From NCBI GenBank assembly GCA_039516895.1, contig CP154437.1:806001-870000 (forward strand): a stretch of DNA of 64,000 nt, written 5' to 3'. The translations under genes and the position numbers were made by a program. Shown piece by piece: positions 55,597 through 64,000 of the stretch. The notes under the pieces are model-generated. The model ran no database searches and was not told the origin of the DNA. It saw only the letters and a list, made by a program, of their open reading frames with translations. This DNA is from Campylobacter coli (GTDB taxonomy: Bacteria; Campylobacterota; Campylobacteria; Campylobacterales; Campylobacteraceae). The number at the start of each line of letters is the position of its first letter. Within the stretch, counting starts at the first letter, position 1.

Positions 55597-55598
55597 TT

Positions 55599-55622
55599 AA
55601 AAGGCCTTAATTAAGGCTTTTT
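55599..55622. terminator. Bidirectional terminator between the AGCS gene and glnQ
   Basis: A palindrome CCTTAATTAAGG is extended by AAAAG/CTTTT around a bulged G, with A and T runs on the two sides. It sits between convergent genes and overlaps the glnQ stop. Confidence 0.75.
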
Positions 55623-56349
55623 AGTGATTTAAAACTTTATTTAAAAATTCCTTTAATCTTTCGTTTTTAGGATTTTCAAATACTTCTTTAGGGCTTGCAT
55701 CTACTGCAAGCTCTCCTTTATCCATGAAAAAAATACGATTAGCGACATTTCTAGCAAAACCCATTTCATGAGTAACTACTATCATAGTAAGTCCTTCAGC
55801 AGCCAAATCTTTCATAATACTTAAAACCTCTCCTATCATTTCAGGATCAAGTGCTGAAGTGGGCTCATCAAATAAAATCACATCAGGATTCATCATCAAG
55901 CTTCTTGCTATGGCAATGCGTTGTTTTTGGCCGCCTGAAAGTTTGTGTGGCATTACTTCTTTTTTATCGGATAATCCCACCTTTTTAAGTAAAATTTCAG
56001 CTTTTTTTATAGCTTCATCTTCATTTAAAATTCCTGTTTTTACAGGAGCTAAGCATAAATTTTGTAATACATTTTTATTGGCAAAAAGATTAAAATGCTG
56101 AAATACCATACTCACTTTTTGGCGAATTTTGTTAATATCAATTTGTTCATTTAAAATATTACAACCATTGATAAGAATTTCTCCGCTATCTGCAAGTTCT
56201 AGGCGGTTGATACAACGCAAAAAAGTACTTTTTCCGCCCCCGCTTGGACCTATGATGGATATAATATCACCTTTGGAAATTTTTGTACTGATGTTTTTAA
56301 TAACTTCTAAATTTCCATATTTTTTACTTAAATTTCTAATCTCAATCAT
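55621..56349 (-). CDS. glnQ: Amino-acid ABC transporter ATP-binding protein (GlnQ-like)
   Basis: This 242-residue ABC ATPase has Walker [10 protein letters not shown], signature LSGGQKQR and Walker [14 protein letters not shown]. It is homologous to pebC in this window. It overlaps the permease gene by eight bases. No solute-binding protein is encoded next to the pair, so it must use one encoded elsewhere. Confidence 0.92.
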   Translation of the reverse strand: MIEIRNLSKKYGNLEVIKNISTKISKGDIISIIGPSGGGKSTFLRCINRLELADSGEILINGCNILNEQIDINKIRQKVSMVFQHFNLFANKNVLQNLCLAPVKTGILNEDEAIKKAEILLKKVGLSDKKEVMPHKLSGGQKQRIAIARSLMMNPDVILFDEPTSALDPEMIGEVLSIMKDLAAEGLTMIVVTHEMGFARNVANRIFFMDKGELAVDASPKEVFENPKNERLKEFLNKVLNH

Positions 56350-57085
56350 TTTTGCTCATCCTTAACTCAAGTTTTTTAGCAAAATAACTAAAAATTTTTA
56401 CACTCACATAATACACAAGCCCTGTAAAAATAAGAGGTTTTGGATTATATAATACCGCTTGAAGACTTTGACTTTGCATAGTAATGTCAATAACACTTAT
56501 AAATCCAACCACAGAGGTTTCTTTAAATAAAGAAATAAATTCATTGGCTAAAGCAGGTAAAATATTTTTAGTCGCTTGGGGCAATATAATTTCTTTCATC
56601 GAAGTTTTATAATCAAGTCCCATAGCACGCGCTGCTTCCATTTGTCCTTTATCAACACTATTAATCCCGCTTCTTACGATTTCTGCTATATAAGCAGAAC
56701 TATTAAGTCCTAGTGCAAATATTGCAGCATAAAGATTATCGATAAAAGTAAAAATTACAAAAGCAAAAATCATAAGTTGCAATATAACAGGAGTTCCTCT
56801 TATAATATCAATATATTCATCTATGATAAAATTTAAAACTTTTATTTTTGAAAAACGTAAGATAGCAAGACTAAAACCAATAACCACGCCAATAATTGCT
56901 GAGCAAGCAGTAAGTAAAAGAGTGATAAAATAACTTTTTATGTAAGCTTGTGCGTTTGGAGTATATCCGTAATTTATAGTCCCATCAGCTTCTTTGATTT
57001 GTAAAATTTCAATAGGAAAAGAAAAATATCCCCAAAAAAGAATGATGGCGAAAAATACAAATATTCTTACATTTTTTTGATTCAA
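56342..57085 (-). CDS. Amino-acid ABC transporter permease (GlnP-like)
   Basis: This 247-residue HisMQ-type permease has about five helices. The EAA loop is [29 protein letters not shown]. It forms a two-gene unit with glnQ. The first helix could look like a signal peptide, but no binding domain follows, so it is not a fused receptor-permease. Confidence 0.92.
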   Translation of the reverse strand: MNQKNVRIFVFFAIILFWGYFSFPIEILQIKEADGTINYGYTPNAQAYIKSYFITLLLTACSAIIGVVIGFSLAILRFSKIKVLNFIIDEYIDIIRGTPVILQLMIFAFVIFTFIDNLYAAIFALGLNSSAYIAEIVRSGINSVDKGQMEAARAMGLDYKTSMKEIILPQATKNILPALANEFISLFKETSVVGFISVIDITMQSQSLQAVLYNPKPLIFTGLVYYVSVKIFSYFAKKLELRMSKND

Positions 57086-57169
57086 AACATAACCTTTATT
57101 TAAAAATTTTTAACTTAAATTCTATAAAATTATCGTTTGATTTTTCTTTAAAGATTTGCAATAATATGC

Positions 57170-57175
57170 TAGAAT
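57170..57175 (+). promoter_or_regulatory. Extended -10 of the small-peptide/thiJ operon
   Basis: TATGCTAGAATTTT (57166-57179) matches the Campylobacter extended -10. It lies 20 bases before the ATG at 57196, leaving a very short leader that still contains the AAAAAGG ribosome site. Confidence 0.6.
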
Positions 57176-57195
57176 TTTTAAAAAGGTTTCGCGAT

Positions 57196-57336
57196 ATGAT
57201 AGTTTTGGATTTTGTTTTAATCATAGCTTTTGTGCTTTTTATGATATTTTTGATAGTGGGATTTAACTATCAAATGAATGAAAAAGCTAGAATTCGAGAA
57301 GAAAAATTTAAAAACAAGGAGAGAAAAAATGAGTAA
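57196..57336 (+). CDS. 46-residue single-pass membrane peptide
   Basis: A short frame starts at ATG 57196 behind AAAAAGG. Residues 2-24 are one hydrophobic helix (IVLDFVLIIAFVLFMIFLIV). The tail is strongly charged (NEKARIREEKFKNKERKNE). Its last eight bases overlap the thiJ start, and the GGAG used by thiJ lies inside it, so translation is coupled. It matches the small protein Cj0900c by place. Function unknown. Confidence 0.7.
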   Translation: MIVLDFVLIIAFVLFMIFLIVGFNYQMNEKARIREEKFKNKERKNE

Positions 57337-57898
57337 AAAAGTATTAATTCCTTTAGCTCAAGGATTTGAAGAAGCTGAATTTATAGGTATAGCAGATGTA
57401 TTAAAAAGAGCTGCGGAACTAAGTGGAAATTTAGAAGTTATTATCGCTTCTTTGGATAATGAACTTTTAGTAAAGGGTGCAAATGGGATCAGTATAAAAG
57501 CAGATTGTTCTTTAGAAGCTGTAGATACTAAAAATCTTGATGCAATAGCTTTAGCTGGAGGTTTTGATGGTATGAATAATCTTAAAAATTCAAATGAAAT
57601 TTTAAGCATTATTAAAAAACTACATAGCGAAGGTAAGATTGTTTCTGCAATTTGTGCTTCTCCTATAGTATTAAATGCTGCTGGAGTTTTAGAAGGTGAG
57701 TTTACTTGCTACCCAAGTTGCGAAGCAGGTCTTAAAGGAAATAGAGTTAATAAAGCTGTAGTTGTAAATAAAAATGTTATTACAAGTGCAGGTCCTGCAA
57801 CAGCTATTTTATTTGGACTAGAGCTTGCAAAGCATTTGTGTGGCGATGAAATTTATAATTCATTATATGAAGGTTTACTTATCCCTTTAACAAAATAA
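57329..57898 (+). CDS. thiJ: DJ-1/PfpI (ThiJ) family protein
   Basis: I choose ATG 57329, behind GGAG, giving 189 residues; a longer frame from 57278 runs inside the small membrane-peptide gene. The DJ-1 fold features are LIPLAQGFEEAEF (acidic residue near the active site) and the nucleophile-elbow cysteine in VSAICASPIVL. Such proteins act in redox stress, as deglycases or chaperones; the exact role is debated. It is followed by a bidirectional terminator. Confidence 0.9.
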   Translation: MSKKVLIPLAQGFEEAEFIGIADVLKRAAELSGNLEVIIASLDNELLVKGANGISIKADCSLEAVDTKNLDAIALAGGFDGMNNLKNSNEILSIIKKLHSEGKIVSAICASPIVLNAAGVLEGEFTCYPSCEAGLKGNRVNKAVVVNKNVITSAGPATAILFGLELAKHLCGDEIYNSLYEGLLIPLTK

Positions 57899-57904
57899 GC
57901 ATTT

Positions 57905-57934
57905 TTTATGATAGTGCAAAAACACTATCATAAA
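57905..57934. terminator. Bidirectional terminator between thiJ and the HIT gene
   Basis: A perfect 12-bp stem (TTTATGATAGTG/CACTATCATAAA) with a six-base loop fills the gap between the two convergent genes. Confidence 0.75.
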
Positions 57935-58300
57935 TTAAAATAAAGCTTGAGGATTTTCATTCTCATCTTTTTCTTTAGGAAGTTTAAAGCCGCCTAGCAT
58001 ATGAAAATGCAAATGAAAAACTTCTTGACCGCTATTTTTACCACAATTTGTTACTAAGCGATATCCACTTTTATCCACTCCTAAAAGTACAGCTAACTCT
58101 TGTATAAAACTTGTCATTTTTTCCATAAGTTTAGGATCAAATTCTTGAAAGTCTTTGAAATGTTTTTTTGGGATAATAAGTATATGAATCGGTGCCTTAG
58201 GAGCTATATCATGAAAAGCTAAAAAATCATTATTTTCAAGTACTTTATTACAAGGAATTTTTCCTTCAACAATGAGTTCAAAAACAGTTTTTTCTTTCAT
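57935..58300 (-). CDS. HIT family nucleotide hydrolase (HinT-like)
   Basis: This 121-residue protein has the histidine triad FHLHFHML near residue 100 and the HinT N-terminal pattern VFELIVEGKIPCNKVLENN. HinT proteins hydrolyse adenosine phosphoramidates and aminoacyl-AMP. It stands alone behind AAGGATAA. Confidence 0.93.
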   Translation of the reverse strand: MKEKTVFELIVEGKIPCNKVLENNDFLAFHDIAPKAPIHILIIPKKHFKDFQEFDPKLMEKMTSFIQELAVLLGVDKSGYRLVTNCGKNSGQEVFHLHFHMLGGFKLPKEKDENENPQALF

Positions 58301-58420
58301 TATTTATCCTTCTTTAGTGTTAATTTTATACAATTATATCTTTAAAGTTTAGTTTTTATGCTGAATTTAAAATAGTTTTTAATAAAATTAAAACTAAAAA
58401 TAACTTATTAAGGTAGAAAA

Positions 58421-59413
58421 TTGCAAAATTTTATCGAACAAATTCAACAATGTAAAAGTTTAAACGACTTAGAAGCTCTTAGGGTTGCCGTTCTTGGAAA
58501 AAAGGGTATCTTAACGGAGAGTTTTGCAAAGCTAAAAAATCTAGCAGGCGAAGAGAAAAAAGAATTTGCTGCTAAATTAAATTCTCAAAAAGATGCTTTT
58601 AATGAGGCTTATTTGTTAAAATTTAAAGCTTTGGAGAATCTAGCTTTAGAAGAAAAAATGAAACAAGATGCGCTTGATTTTAATTATTTTGATGAAAGTC
58701 CTACAAATGGTGCTTTACATCCTGTTATGAGTACTATGGATAGAATTATAGAATATTTTGTGAGTTTAAATTTTAGTATAGAAAAAGGTCCTTTAATAGA
58801 AGATGATTTTCACAATTTTGAAGCTCTAAATTTGCCAAAATCTCACCCAGCAAGAGATATGCAAGATACTTTTTATTTTGATGATAAAAGACTTCTAAGA
58901 ACCCAAACTTCTCCTGTGCAAATTCGCACCATGCTTGCGCAAAAACCTCCTATTAGAATGATAGCTCCAGGTGCGGTTTTTAGAAGAGATTTTGATATCA
59001 CTCATACTCCTATGTTTCATCAAGTAGAGGGACTTGTAGTAGAAGAGGGACAAAGGGTAAGTTTTGCAAATTTAAAAAGTATTTTGGAGGACTTTTTGCG
59101 TTATATGTTTGGGGATGTAAAAGTACGTTTCCGTCCTAGCTTTTTCCCATTTACAGAACCATCAGCAGAAGTTGATATTTCGTGCGTATTTTGCAAGGGT
59201 TGTGGATGTAGGGTTTGTAAGCAAACAGGTTGGCTTGAGGTTTTAGGATGTGGGGTTGTAGATCCTAATGTATTTAATTTTGTAGGTTATAAAGATGTAA
59301 GTGGCTATGCTTTTGGTCTTGGTGTAGAACGCTTTGCAATGCTTTTACATCAAATTCCTGATCTAAGATCTTTATTTGAAGGCGATTTAAGACTATTGGA
59401 GCAATTTAGATGA
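58421..59413 (+). CDS. pheS: Phenylalanine-tRNA ligase alpha subunit
   Basis: This 330-residue subunit starts at TTG 58421 behind AAGGTAG. A coiled N-terminal arm (residues 1-80) precedes the class II core with [25 protein letters not shown] (motif 2 region) and [19 protein letters not shown] (motif 3). It charges tRNA-Phe together with PheT. The stop overlaps the pheT start by four bases. Confidence 0.97.
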   Translation: MQNFIEQIQQCKSLNDLEALRVAVLGKKGILTESFAKLKNLAGEEKKEFAAKLNSQKDAFNEAYLLKFKALENLALEEKMKQDALDFNYFDESPTNGALHPVMSTMDRIIEYFVSLNFSIEKGPLIEDDFHNFEALNLPKSHPARDMQDTFYFDDKRLLRTQTSPVQIRTMLAQKPPIRMIAPGAVFRRDFDITHTPMFHQVEGLVVEEGQRVSFANLKSILEDFLRYMFGDVKVRFRPSFFPFTEPSAEVDISCVFCKGCGCRVCKQTGWLEVLGCGVVDPNVFNFVGYKDVSGYAFGLGVERFAMLLHQIPDLRSLFEGDLRLLEQFR

Positions 59414-61731
59414 TAATTACTAAAAGTTGGTTAAGCGATTGGTTAGATTTCGAAGATAAAAGTTTAGATGATATAGCACATACATTAAATTCTATAGGTA
59501 TAGAAGTAGATAGAATTTGCACCTTAAAAGTGCCAGATAAAATCGTAGTGGGTTTTGTAAAAGAAAAAATAAAGCATGAAAATTCTGACAAATTGAGTAT
59601 TTGTCAAGTCGATGTTGGAAGTGAAATTTTGCAAATAGTTTGCGGAGCTCAAAATGTCGCACAAGGACAATTTGTCGCAGTAGCTTTAAAAGGTGCTTTA
59701 ATGCCAAATGGTATGGAGATTAAAGAAGCTAAATTGCGCGGAGTGGATTCTTGTGGCATGCTTTGTTCTAGCACAGAATTGGGTTTTGAAAAAATCAATG
59801 ATGGCATCATGCTTTTAGATGATAGCATAGGGGAGTTAGAGCTTGGAAAAGCTTTAAATTCTTATGAAATTTTTAATGATGGCTTGATCGAGGTTGAATT
59901 AACTCCAAATAGAGGAGATTGTCTTAGTATTTATGGTATAGCACGCGATTTAGCAGTGGCTTTAAATTTAAACCTAAAAGAAAAACCACCTTTCAAAGAA
60001 GGGGAGAATGTTTTAGGTATAGGTCGTATTTTACGCTTGAGTGCTGAAAAAGAATTAAACAGTCTTTATAATTACAGAGCTATAGAATTAAAAGAAAAAA
60101 TTCAAACGAATTTACTCATTAGTTTAAGATTAGCACAGGTAGAAAATTTTGGAAAAAATCCTATAGAAAATTTATTAAATTATGCAACGCACTCTACAGG
60201 TGTGCTTTTTAATGCTTATGATCTAAATTCTATTTGCAAAGAGAACGAAGAATTTACTTTCAATTTAGTCAAAGAAATACATGGCGAAACCAAAATTTCT
60301 TGCCAAGATGAACTTCTTAGCGTGAGTGGAATTTATCAAGAGGAGAAATTTAAGTGCAAGGAAGATTCTAAGATAATTATCATTGAGGCAAATTATACGG
60401 ATCCAATGATTATTGCAGATGCTAAAATGTCCTATAAAAAGCAAGATGAGCAAACTATTTATAGAAGTTTTAGAGGTAGTGAACCTAAATTAAATTTAGG
60501 TATGGATTTTTTATTAAGTGTTTTAGAAAAAAATCCAGATTTGATTATTTACAGCTCCTCACAGCAAGTTATAACAAGCAAGGAATTACCTAATATACCA
60601 ATCAGTATTGAAAGTATTAGCAAGACCATAGGGCAAGAAGTGGACAAAGATGAAGTTTTAAAAATTCTTAAAAAATTAGGTTTTGAGCTTATAATTTCTG
60701 CTGATGGACTTGTCAATGTTAAAGCTCCAATGCATCGTCCTGATATAAAAAATTTAGCTGATATTTGCGAAGAAGTAGTGCGTATCATAGGTATTGATAA
60801 TATTGCTTCAAAAGGTTTGGAATTTGTAGAAAAAAATCGTTTAAATTCCACTTATAAAAATTATAAAGAGCTAGTAGAGCTAAGAAAAAAAGCAGTAGCT
60901 AATGGATATTTTGAAAGTTTGCATTATGTTTTGGACAATGAAGAAGAGTTAAAATCCCTTGGTTTTAATCCTATAAAATTAAAACTTATCAATCCAATTA
61001 CTGCAGAGTTAAACACTCTAAGAACAACGCTTTTAAACCACCTTCTAAACGCAGCAAGTTTAAATGCAAAAAATTCTAAAAAAATCATTAAACTTTTTGA
61101 ACTTGGGGTAGTTTTTGGAAGCAATAATGAAGAATTAAATCATATAGCTTTTGTGCATTCAGGCTATAAAGAAGAGCCTAAAATTTCGAATAAAGCAAAA
61201 CCTGAATTAGCTAATTTTTATGATTTTCTTTTAGATCTTAAAAATATCATAGGAGATTTTAAATTAAAAGCTTCAAAACATGATATTTTAAGTCCTTATG
61301 AGCAAGCTGATATTTATTTAAAAGATTTAAAAATAGGTTTTGCAGGTCGCTTGCATTTAAAAATAGAAAATGAAAGAGATTTGCTAAAAACATATATTTG
61401 CGAACTTGATTTAAATTTAATTAAACAGCATTTTAAATTGGCTAAACCTTATTCTAAATTTCCAAGCATTAGCAGAGATCTTAGCATACTCATACCTAAG
61501 GGTTTTGAATACGAAAAAATTAAAAATTGCATAGAGGAATTAGATTTAGAAAATTTGGAAAATTTCCGCTTAGTTGATTTGTATAGCGACGCAAGCCTTG
61601 AAAATTCTTATAGCTTAACTCTTAAATTTGTTTTTAGAGATATGAATAAAACTTTAGAAGAGGCTCAAGTTGCAGAACATATGGATAAAATTTTGCAAAG
61701 CTTTAAAGAAATGGGGCTTGAATTAAGATGA
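59410..61731 (+). CDS. pheT: Phenylalanine-tRNA ligase beta subunit
   Basis: This 773-residue subunit has the N-terminal tRNA-binding EMAP-like domain ([15 protein letters not shown] around residue 57), the B3/B4 editing region, the B5 domain, and the C-terminal ferredoxin-fold anticodon-binding domain ([15 protein letters not shown]). It overlaps pheS and aroA by four bases each, so three genes are coupled. Confidence 0.97.
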   Translation: MIITKSWLSDWLDFEDKSLDDIAHTLNSIGIEVDRICTLKVPDKIVVGFVKEKIKHENSDKLSICQVDVGSEILQIVCGAQNVAQGQFVAVALKGALMPNGMEIKEAKLRGVDSCGMLCSSTELGFEKINDGIMLLDDSIGELELGKALNSYEIFNDGLIEVELTPNRGDCLSIYGIARDLAVALNLNLKEKPPFKEGENVLGIGRILRLSAEKELNSLYNYRAIELKEKIQTNLLISLRLAQVENFGKNPIENLLNYATHSTGVLFNAYDLNSICKENEEFTFNLVKEIHGETKISCQDELLSVSGIYQEEKFKCKEDSKIIIIEANYTDPMIIADAKMSYKKQDEQTIYRSFRGSEPKLNLGMDFLLSVLEKNPDLIIYSSSQQVITSKELPNIPISIESISKTIGQEVDKDEVLKILKKLGFELIISADGLVNVKAPMHRPDIKNLADICEEVVRIIGIDNIASKGLEFVEKNRLNSTYKNYKELVELRKKAVANGYFESLHYVLDNEEELKSLGFNPIKLKLINPITAELNTLRTTLLNHLLNAASLNAKNSKKIIKLFELGVVFGSNNEELNHIAFVHSGYKEEPKISNKAKPELANFYDFLLDLKNIIGDFKLKASKHDILSPYEQADIYLKDLKIGFAGRLHLKIENERDLLKTYICELDLNLIKQHFKLAKPYSKFPSISRDLSILIPKGFEYEKIKNCIEELDLENLENFRLVDLYSDASLENSYSLTLKFVFRDMNKTLEEAQVAEHMDKILQSFKEMGLELR

Positions 61732-63008
61732 AGATAAATGCTTTAAAATCCTTTAATACCGAAATTTCTGATATAGCAGCAGATAAAAGCATATCTCATC
61801 GTTTTGCTATTTTTTCGCTTTTAACCCAAGGTGAAAATAGAGCCAAAAATTATCTTTTAGCTGAAGATACTTTAAATACTCTTAAAATAATAGAAAATTT
61901 AGGAGCCAAAGTCAAACGAGAAGGTTCTAATGTAAGCATTACGCCACCTAGCGTGATACTTTCTCCTAATTGTGTTTTAGAATGTGGAAATTCAGGTACT
62001 GCAATGCGCTTAATGATAGGATTTTTAGCAGGTGTTTCAGGCTTTTTTGTTTTAAGCGGTGATAAATATCTTAATAATCGTCCTATGAAAAGAATTTGCA
62101 AACCCTTAAGTGAAATTGGTGCGAAAATTTACGGCAGAGAACAGGCAAATTTAGCTCCACTTTGCATAGAGGGACAAAAATTAAAAGCTTTTGATTATAA
62201 AAGTGAAATTTCTTCAGCTCAAGTTAAAACAGCTATGATTTTATCGGCTTTTAGAGCAGATAAAACTTCCAAATTTAGCGAAATATCTTTAAGCAGAAAC
62301 CACAGCGAAAATATGTTAAAAGCTATGAATGCACCTTTAAAAATCAGTGAAGATAATTTAAGTCTTGAAATCTCTCCTTTAAATCAAGCTTTAAAAGCTC
62401 AAGATATTCTTATACCTAACGATCCTTCTTCGGCTTTTTATTTTGCTTTAGCTGCGATTATTTTGCCTAATTCTAAAGTAGTTTTAAAAAATATTTTACT
62501 CAATCCTACACGTATTGAAGCTTACAAAATTTTGCAAAAAATGGGTGCAAAACTTGAAATAAAAATTACACAAAATGATTTTGAAACCATAGGCGAAATT
62601 CATGCAAGCTCAAGCGAGTTAAAAGCGGTAGAAGTTAAAGAAAATATAGCTTGGCTTATAGATGAAGCACCTGCTTTAGCCATAGCATTTGCCTTAGCAA
62701 AAGGTAAATCTAAACTCATTAATGCCAAAGAACTTCGAGTAAAAGAAAGCGATAGAATTGCTGCTACGGTTGAAAATTTAAAACTTTGTGGAGTAAATGC
62801 TAAAGAACTTGAAGACGGTTTTGAAATCGAAGGCTCTCAAATCAAAAAAGCTAAGATAAAAAGCTATGGAGATCACCGTATTGCTATGAGTTTTGCGATT
62901 TTGGGCTTACTTTGTGGAATGGAAATTGATGAAGGTGAATGCATTAAAACTTCTTTCCCTAATTTTATGGATATTCTTGCAAAAATAGGAGCTAGAATTG
63001 ATTATTGA
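61728..63008 (+). CDS. aroA: 3-Phosphoshikimate 1-carboxyvinyltransferase (EPSP synthase)
   Basis: This 426-residue enzyme joins shikimate-3-phosphate and PEP in aromatic amino-acid synthesis. The family motifs ADKSISHRFAIFSLL, LECGNSGTAMRLM and the C-terminal KESDRIAAT and YGDHRIAMSFAI are intact. It overlaps pheT by four and ispH by eleven bases. Confidence 0.97.
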   Translation: MKINALKSFNTEISDIAADKSISHRFAIFSLLTQGENRAKNYLLAEDTLNTLKIIENLGAKVKREGSNVSITPPSVILSPNCVLECGNSGTAMRLMIGFLAGVSGFFVLSGDKYLNNRPMKRICKPLSEIGAKIYGREQANLAPLCIEGQKLKAFDYKSEISSAQVKTAMILSAFRADKTSKFSEISLSRNHSENMLKAMNAPLKISEDNLSLEISPLNQALKAQDILIPNDPSSAFYFALAAIILPNSKVVLKNILLNPTRIEAYKILQKMGAKLEIKITQNDFETIGEIHASSSELKAVEVKENIAWLIDEAPALAIAFALAKGKSKLINAKELRVKESDRIAATVENLKLCGVNAKELEDGFEIEGSQIKKAKIKSYGDHRIAMSFAILGLLCGMEIDEGECIKTSFPNFMDILAKIGARIDY

Positions 63009-63828
63009 ATTAGCTAAAAATTATGGCTTTTGTTTTGGTGTAAAAAGAGCAATTAAAAAAGCCGAACAAATTAAAGACGCAGCGACCATAGGACCGCTTA
63101 TCCATAACAATGAAGAAATTTCTCGTTTGCAAAAAAATTTCAATGTTAAAACCTTAGAAAATATAAGGGCTTTAAGCGATGAAAAAAAGGCTATTATAAG
63201 GACGCATGGAATCACCAAGCAAGATTTAGAAGAACTTAAAAAGAAAGATATTGAAATTTTTGATGCAACTTGCCCTTTTGTAACCAAACCACAACAAATT
63301 TGCGAACAAATGAGTGCTGAAGGTTATGATGTAGTGATTTTTGGCGATGAAAATCATCCCGAAGTTAAGGGTGTAAGAAGTTATGTGACTACAAAAGCTT
63401 ATGTGGTTTTGGATAAAAAAGAACTCGAAGATATTAAATTGCCTAATAAAATTGCAGTTGTTAGCCAAACGACTAAAAAACCTGAGCATTTTATGGAAAT
63501 AGTCAATTTTTTAATTCTTAAGGTTAAAGAGGTAAGAGTTTTTAATACAATTTGCGATGCAACTTTTAAAAATCAAGATGCCATCAAAGAACTTTCGGTT
63601 AAAAGTGATGTGATGATAGTTGTTGGAGGTAAAAATTCAGCCAATACCAAGCAACTTTTTTTAATAGCTAAGGCAAATTGCGAAGACAGCTATCTTATCG
63701 AAACTGAAGAAGAATTGCAAAAAGAATGGTTTTTAAATAAAACGCATTGCGGAATTAGCGCTGGGGCTAGTACACCTGATTGGATTATTAAAAAAGTTAT
63801 AGCTAAAATAGAATCATTTAAGTGCTAA
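62998..63828 (+). CDS. ispH: 4-Hydroxy-3-methylbut-2-enyl diphosphate reductase
   Basis: This 276-residue iron-sulfur enzyme makes IPP and DMAPP in the MEP pathway. The three cluster cysteines are in YGFCFGVKRA (residue 12), DATCPFVTKP and FNTICDAT. The start is TTG at 62998 inside the aroA end, leaving the family N-terminus IIELAKNYGFCFG intact. It is the last complete gene before rpsA. Confidence 0.95.
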   Translation: MIIELAKNYGFCFGVKRAIKKAEQIKDAATIGPLIHNNEEISRLQKNFNVKTLENIRALSDEKKAIIRTHGITKQDLEELKKKDIEIFDATCPFVTKPQQICEQMSAEGYDVVIFGDENHPEVKGVRSYVTTKAYVVLDKKELEDIKLPNKIAVVSQTTKKPEHFMEIVNFLILKVKEVRVFNTICDATFKNQDAIKELSVKSDVMIVVGGKNSANTKQLFLIAKANCEDSYLIETEEELQKEWFLNKTHCGISAGASTPDWIIKKVIAKIESFKC

Positions 63829-63967
63829 AATCGTGATATTTTATTTTTTTAAAAAGTAAATAAAACTACAATTTAAAAAAAAATAATAAAAATTAAAATT
63901 CTTAACACTAATTAAAGAAAAATAAGGTAAAATCAGTCAAATTTTAATTTTTTTCAAAAGGACCATG

Positions 63968-64000
63968 ATGAGCGAGGTGAACAAAAAAGTTCAAAACAAT
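63968..64000 (+). CDS. rpsA: Ribosomal protein S1, N-terminal start only
   Basis: Two adjacent ATG codons (63965 and 63968) are in one frame. AAAAGGA ends six bases before the second, so I take 63968, giving SEVNKKVQNN after the Met before the window ends. The place after ispH matches rpsA in C. jejuni and H. pylori relatives. Only 11 codons are visible, so the call rests mainly on synteny. Confidence 0.7.
   Translation, partial: MSEVNKKVQNN

Noticed and set aside
56342-57085. Fused binding-protein/permease
   Set aside because: The protein is only 247 residues and consists of permease helices; no binding domain is present.

Overview
The window is chromosomal DNA of a thermotolerant Campylobacter of the jejuni/coli group. 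The evidence is the strong AT bias, frequent TTG starts, extended TATGCTATAAT-type -10 boxes, and an almost unbroken run of genes I recognise in the order known from C. jejuni NCTC 11168, read in reverse: rpoD, ribA, hemB, argF, hemN, jlpA, cjaA, cjaB, the Cj0977 gene, cmoB, then atpE, pycB, pckA, argH, peb1A, cstA, ciaB, hup, cysM, pheST, aroA, ispH and rpsA. It is not the reference strain. The hippuricase gene hipO and its neighbours, which I remember as lying between the Cj0989-type and yaaA-type genes in C. jejuni, are absent. JlpA and Peb1A also look diverged from the forms I remember. A hippuricase-negative relative such as C. coli is the best guess; this is inference from memory, not a database match.

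Layout. 1-4 kb: tail of an FtsH-like ATPase/protease, a PepSY-like periplasmic protein, a rhomboid protease with an overlapping SixA-like phosphatase, and the primary sigma factor RpoD. 4-8 kb: a LysR regulator divergent from a YeiH-type permease, a YceI protein, rsmG and ribA. 8-13.8 kb: one tight operon, hemB-argF-UPF0763-hemN-(Fe-S oxidoreductase)-unknown. 13.8-22 kb: surface and virulence block with JlpA, CjaA, the CjaB transporter, an M20 peptidase, a nuclease with a tiny lipoprotein, the Cj0977 hotdog protein behind a clear sigma-28 promoter, and cmoB. 22.1-24.6 kb: the only clearly accessory patch, holding gene debris and a 591-residue KAP-like P-loop NTPase beside a tRNA-Leu(GAG). 24.7-37.3 kb: atpE, two tandem Na+-dependent amino-acid transporters, the gluconeogenic pair pycB-pckA, argH, and a leftward set ychF-pepA-dedA-apt-unknown-rpiB. 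37.5-48.4 kb: cheB'-cheR, the Peb1 aspartate/glutamate ABC importer, prs, cstA with its small YbdD partner, a thioesterase, ciaB and HU. 48.5-64 kb: cysM, a periplasmic copper-handling cluster (SCO1, PCuAC and two paralogous membrane-anchored proteins), cell-shape peptidase pgp2 with alr, an AGCS transporter, glnQP, thiJ, a HIT protein, and the pheS-pheT-aroA-ispH-rpsA run.

The gene set fits an asaccharolytic amino-acid user: many amino-acid importers (CjaA, Peb1, two NSS, AGCS, GlnQP, CstA) feed carbon that PycB and PckA route into gluconeogenesis. The observations most worth following are the NTPase next to the tRNA, a zinc-peptidase-like HExxH...E motif in CiaB, the paralogous pair around the copper chaperone genes, and the junction of cmoB with atpE, which are about 40 genes apart in NCTC 11168.
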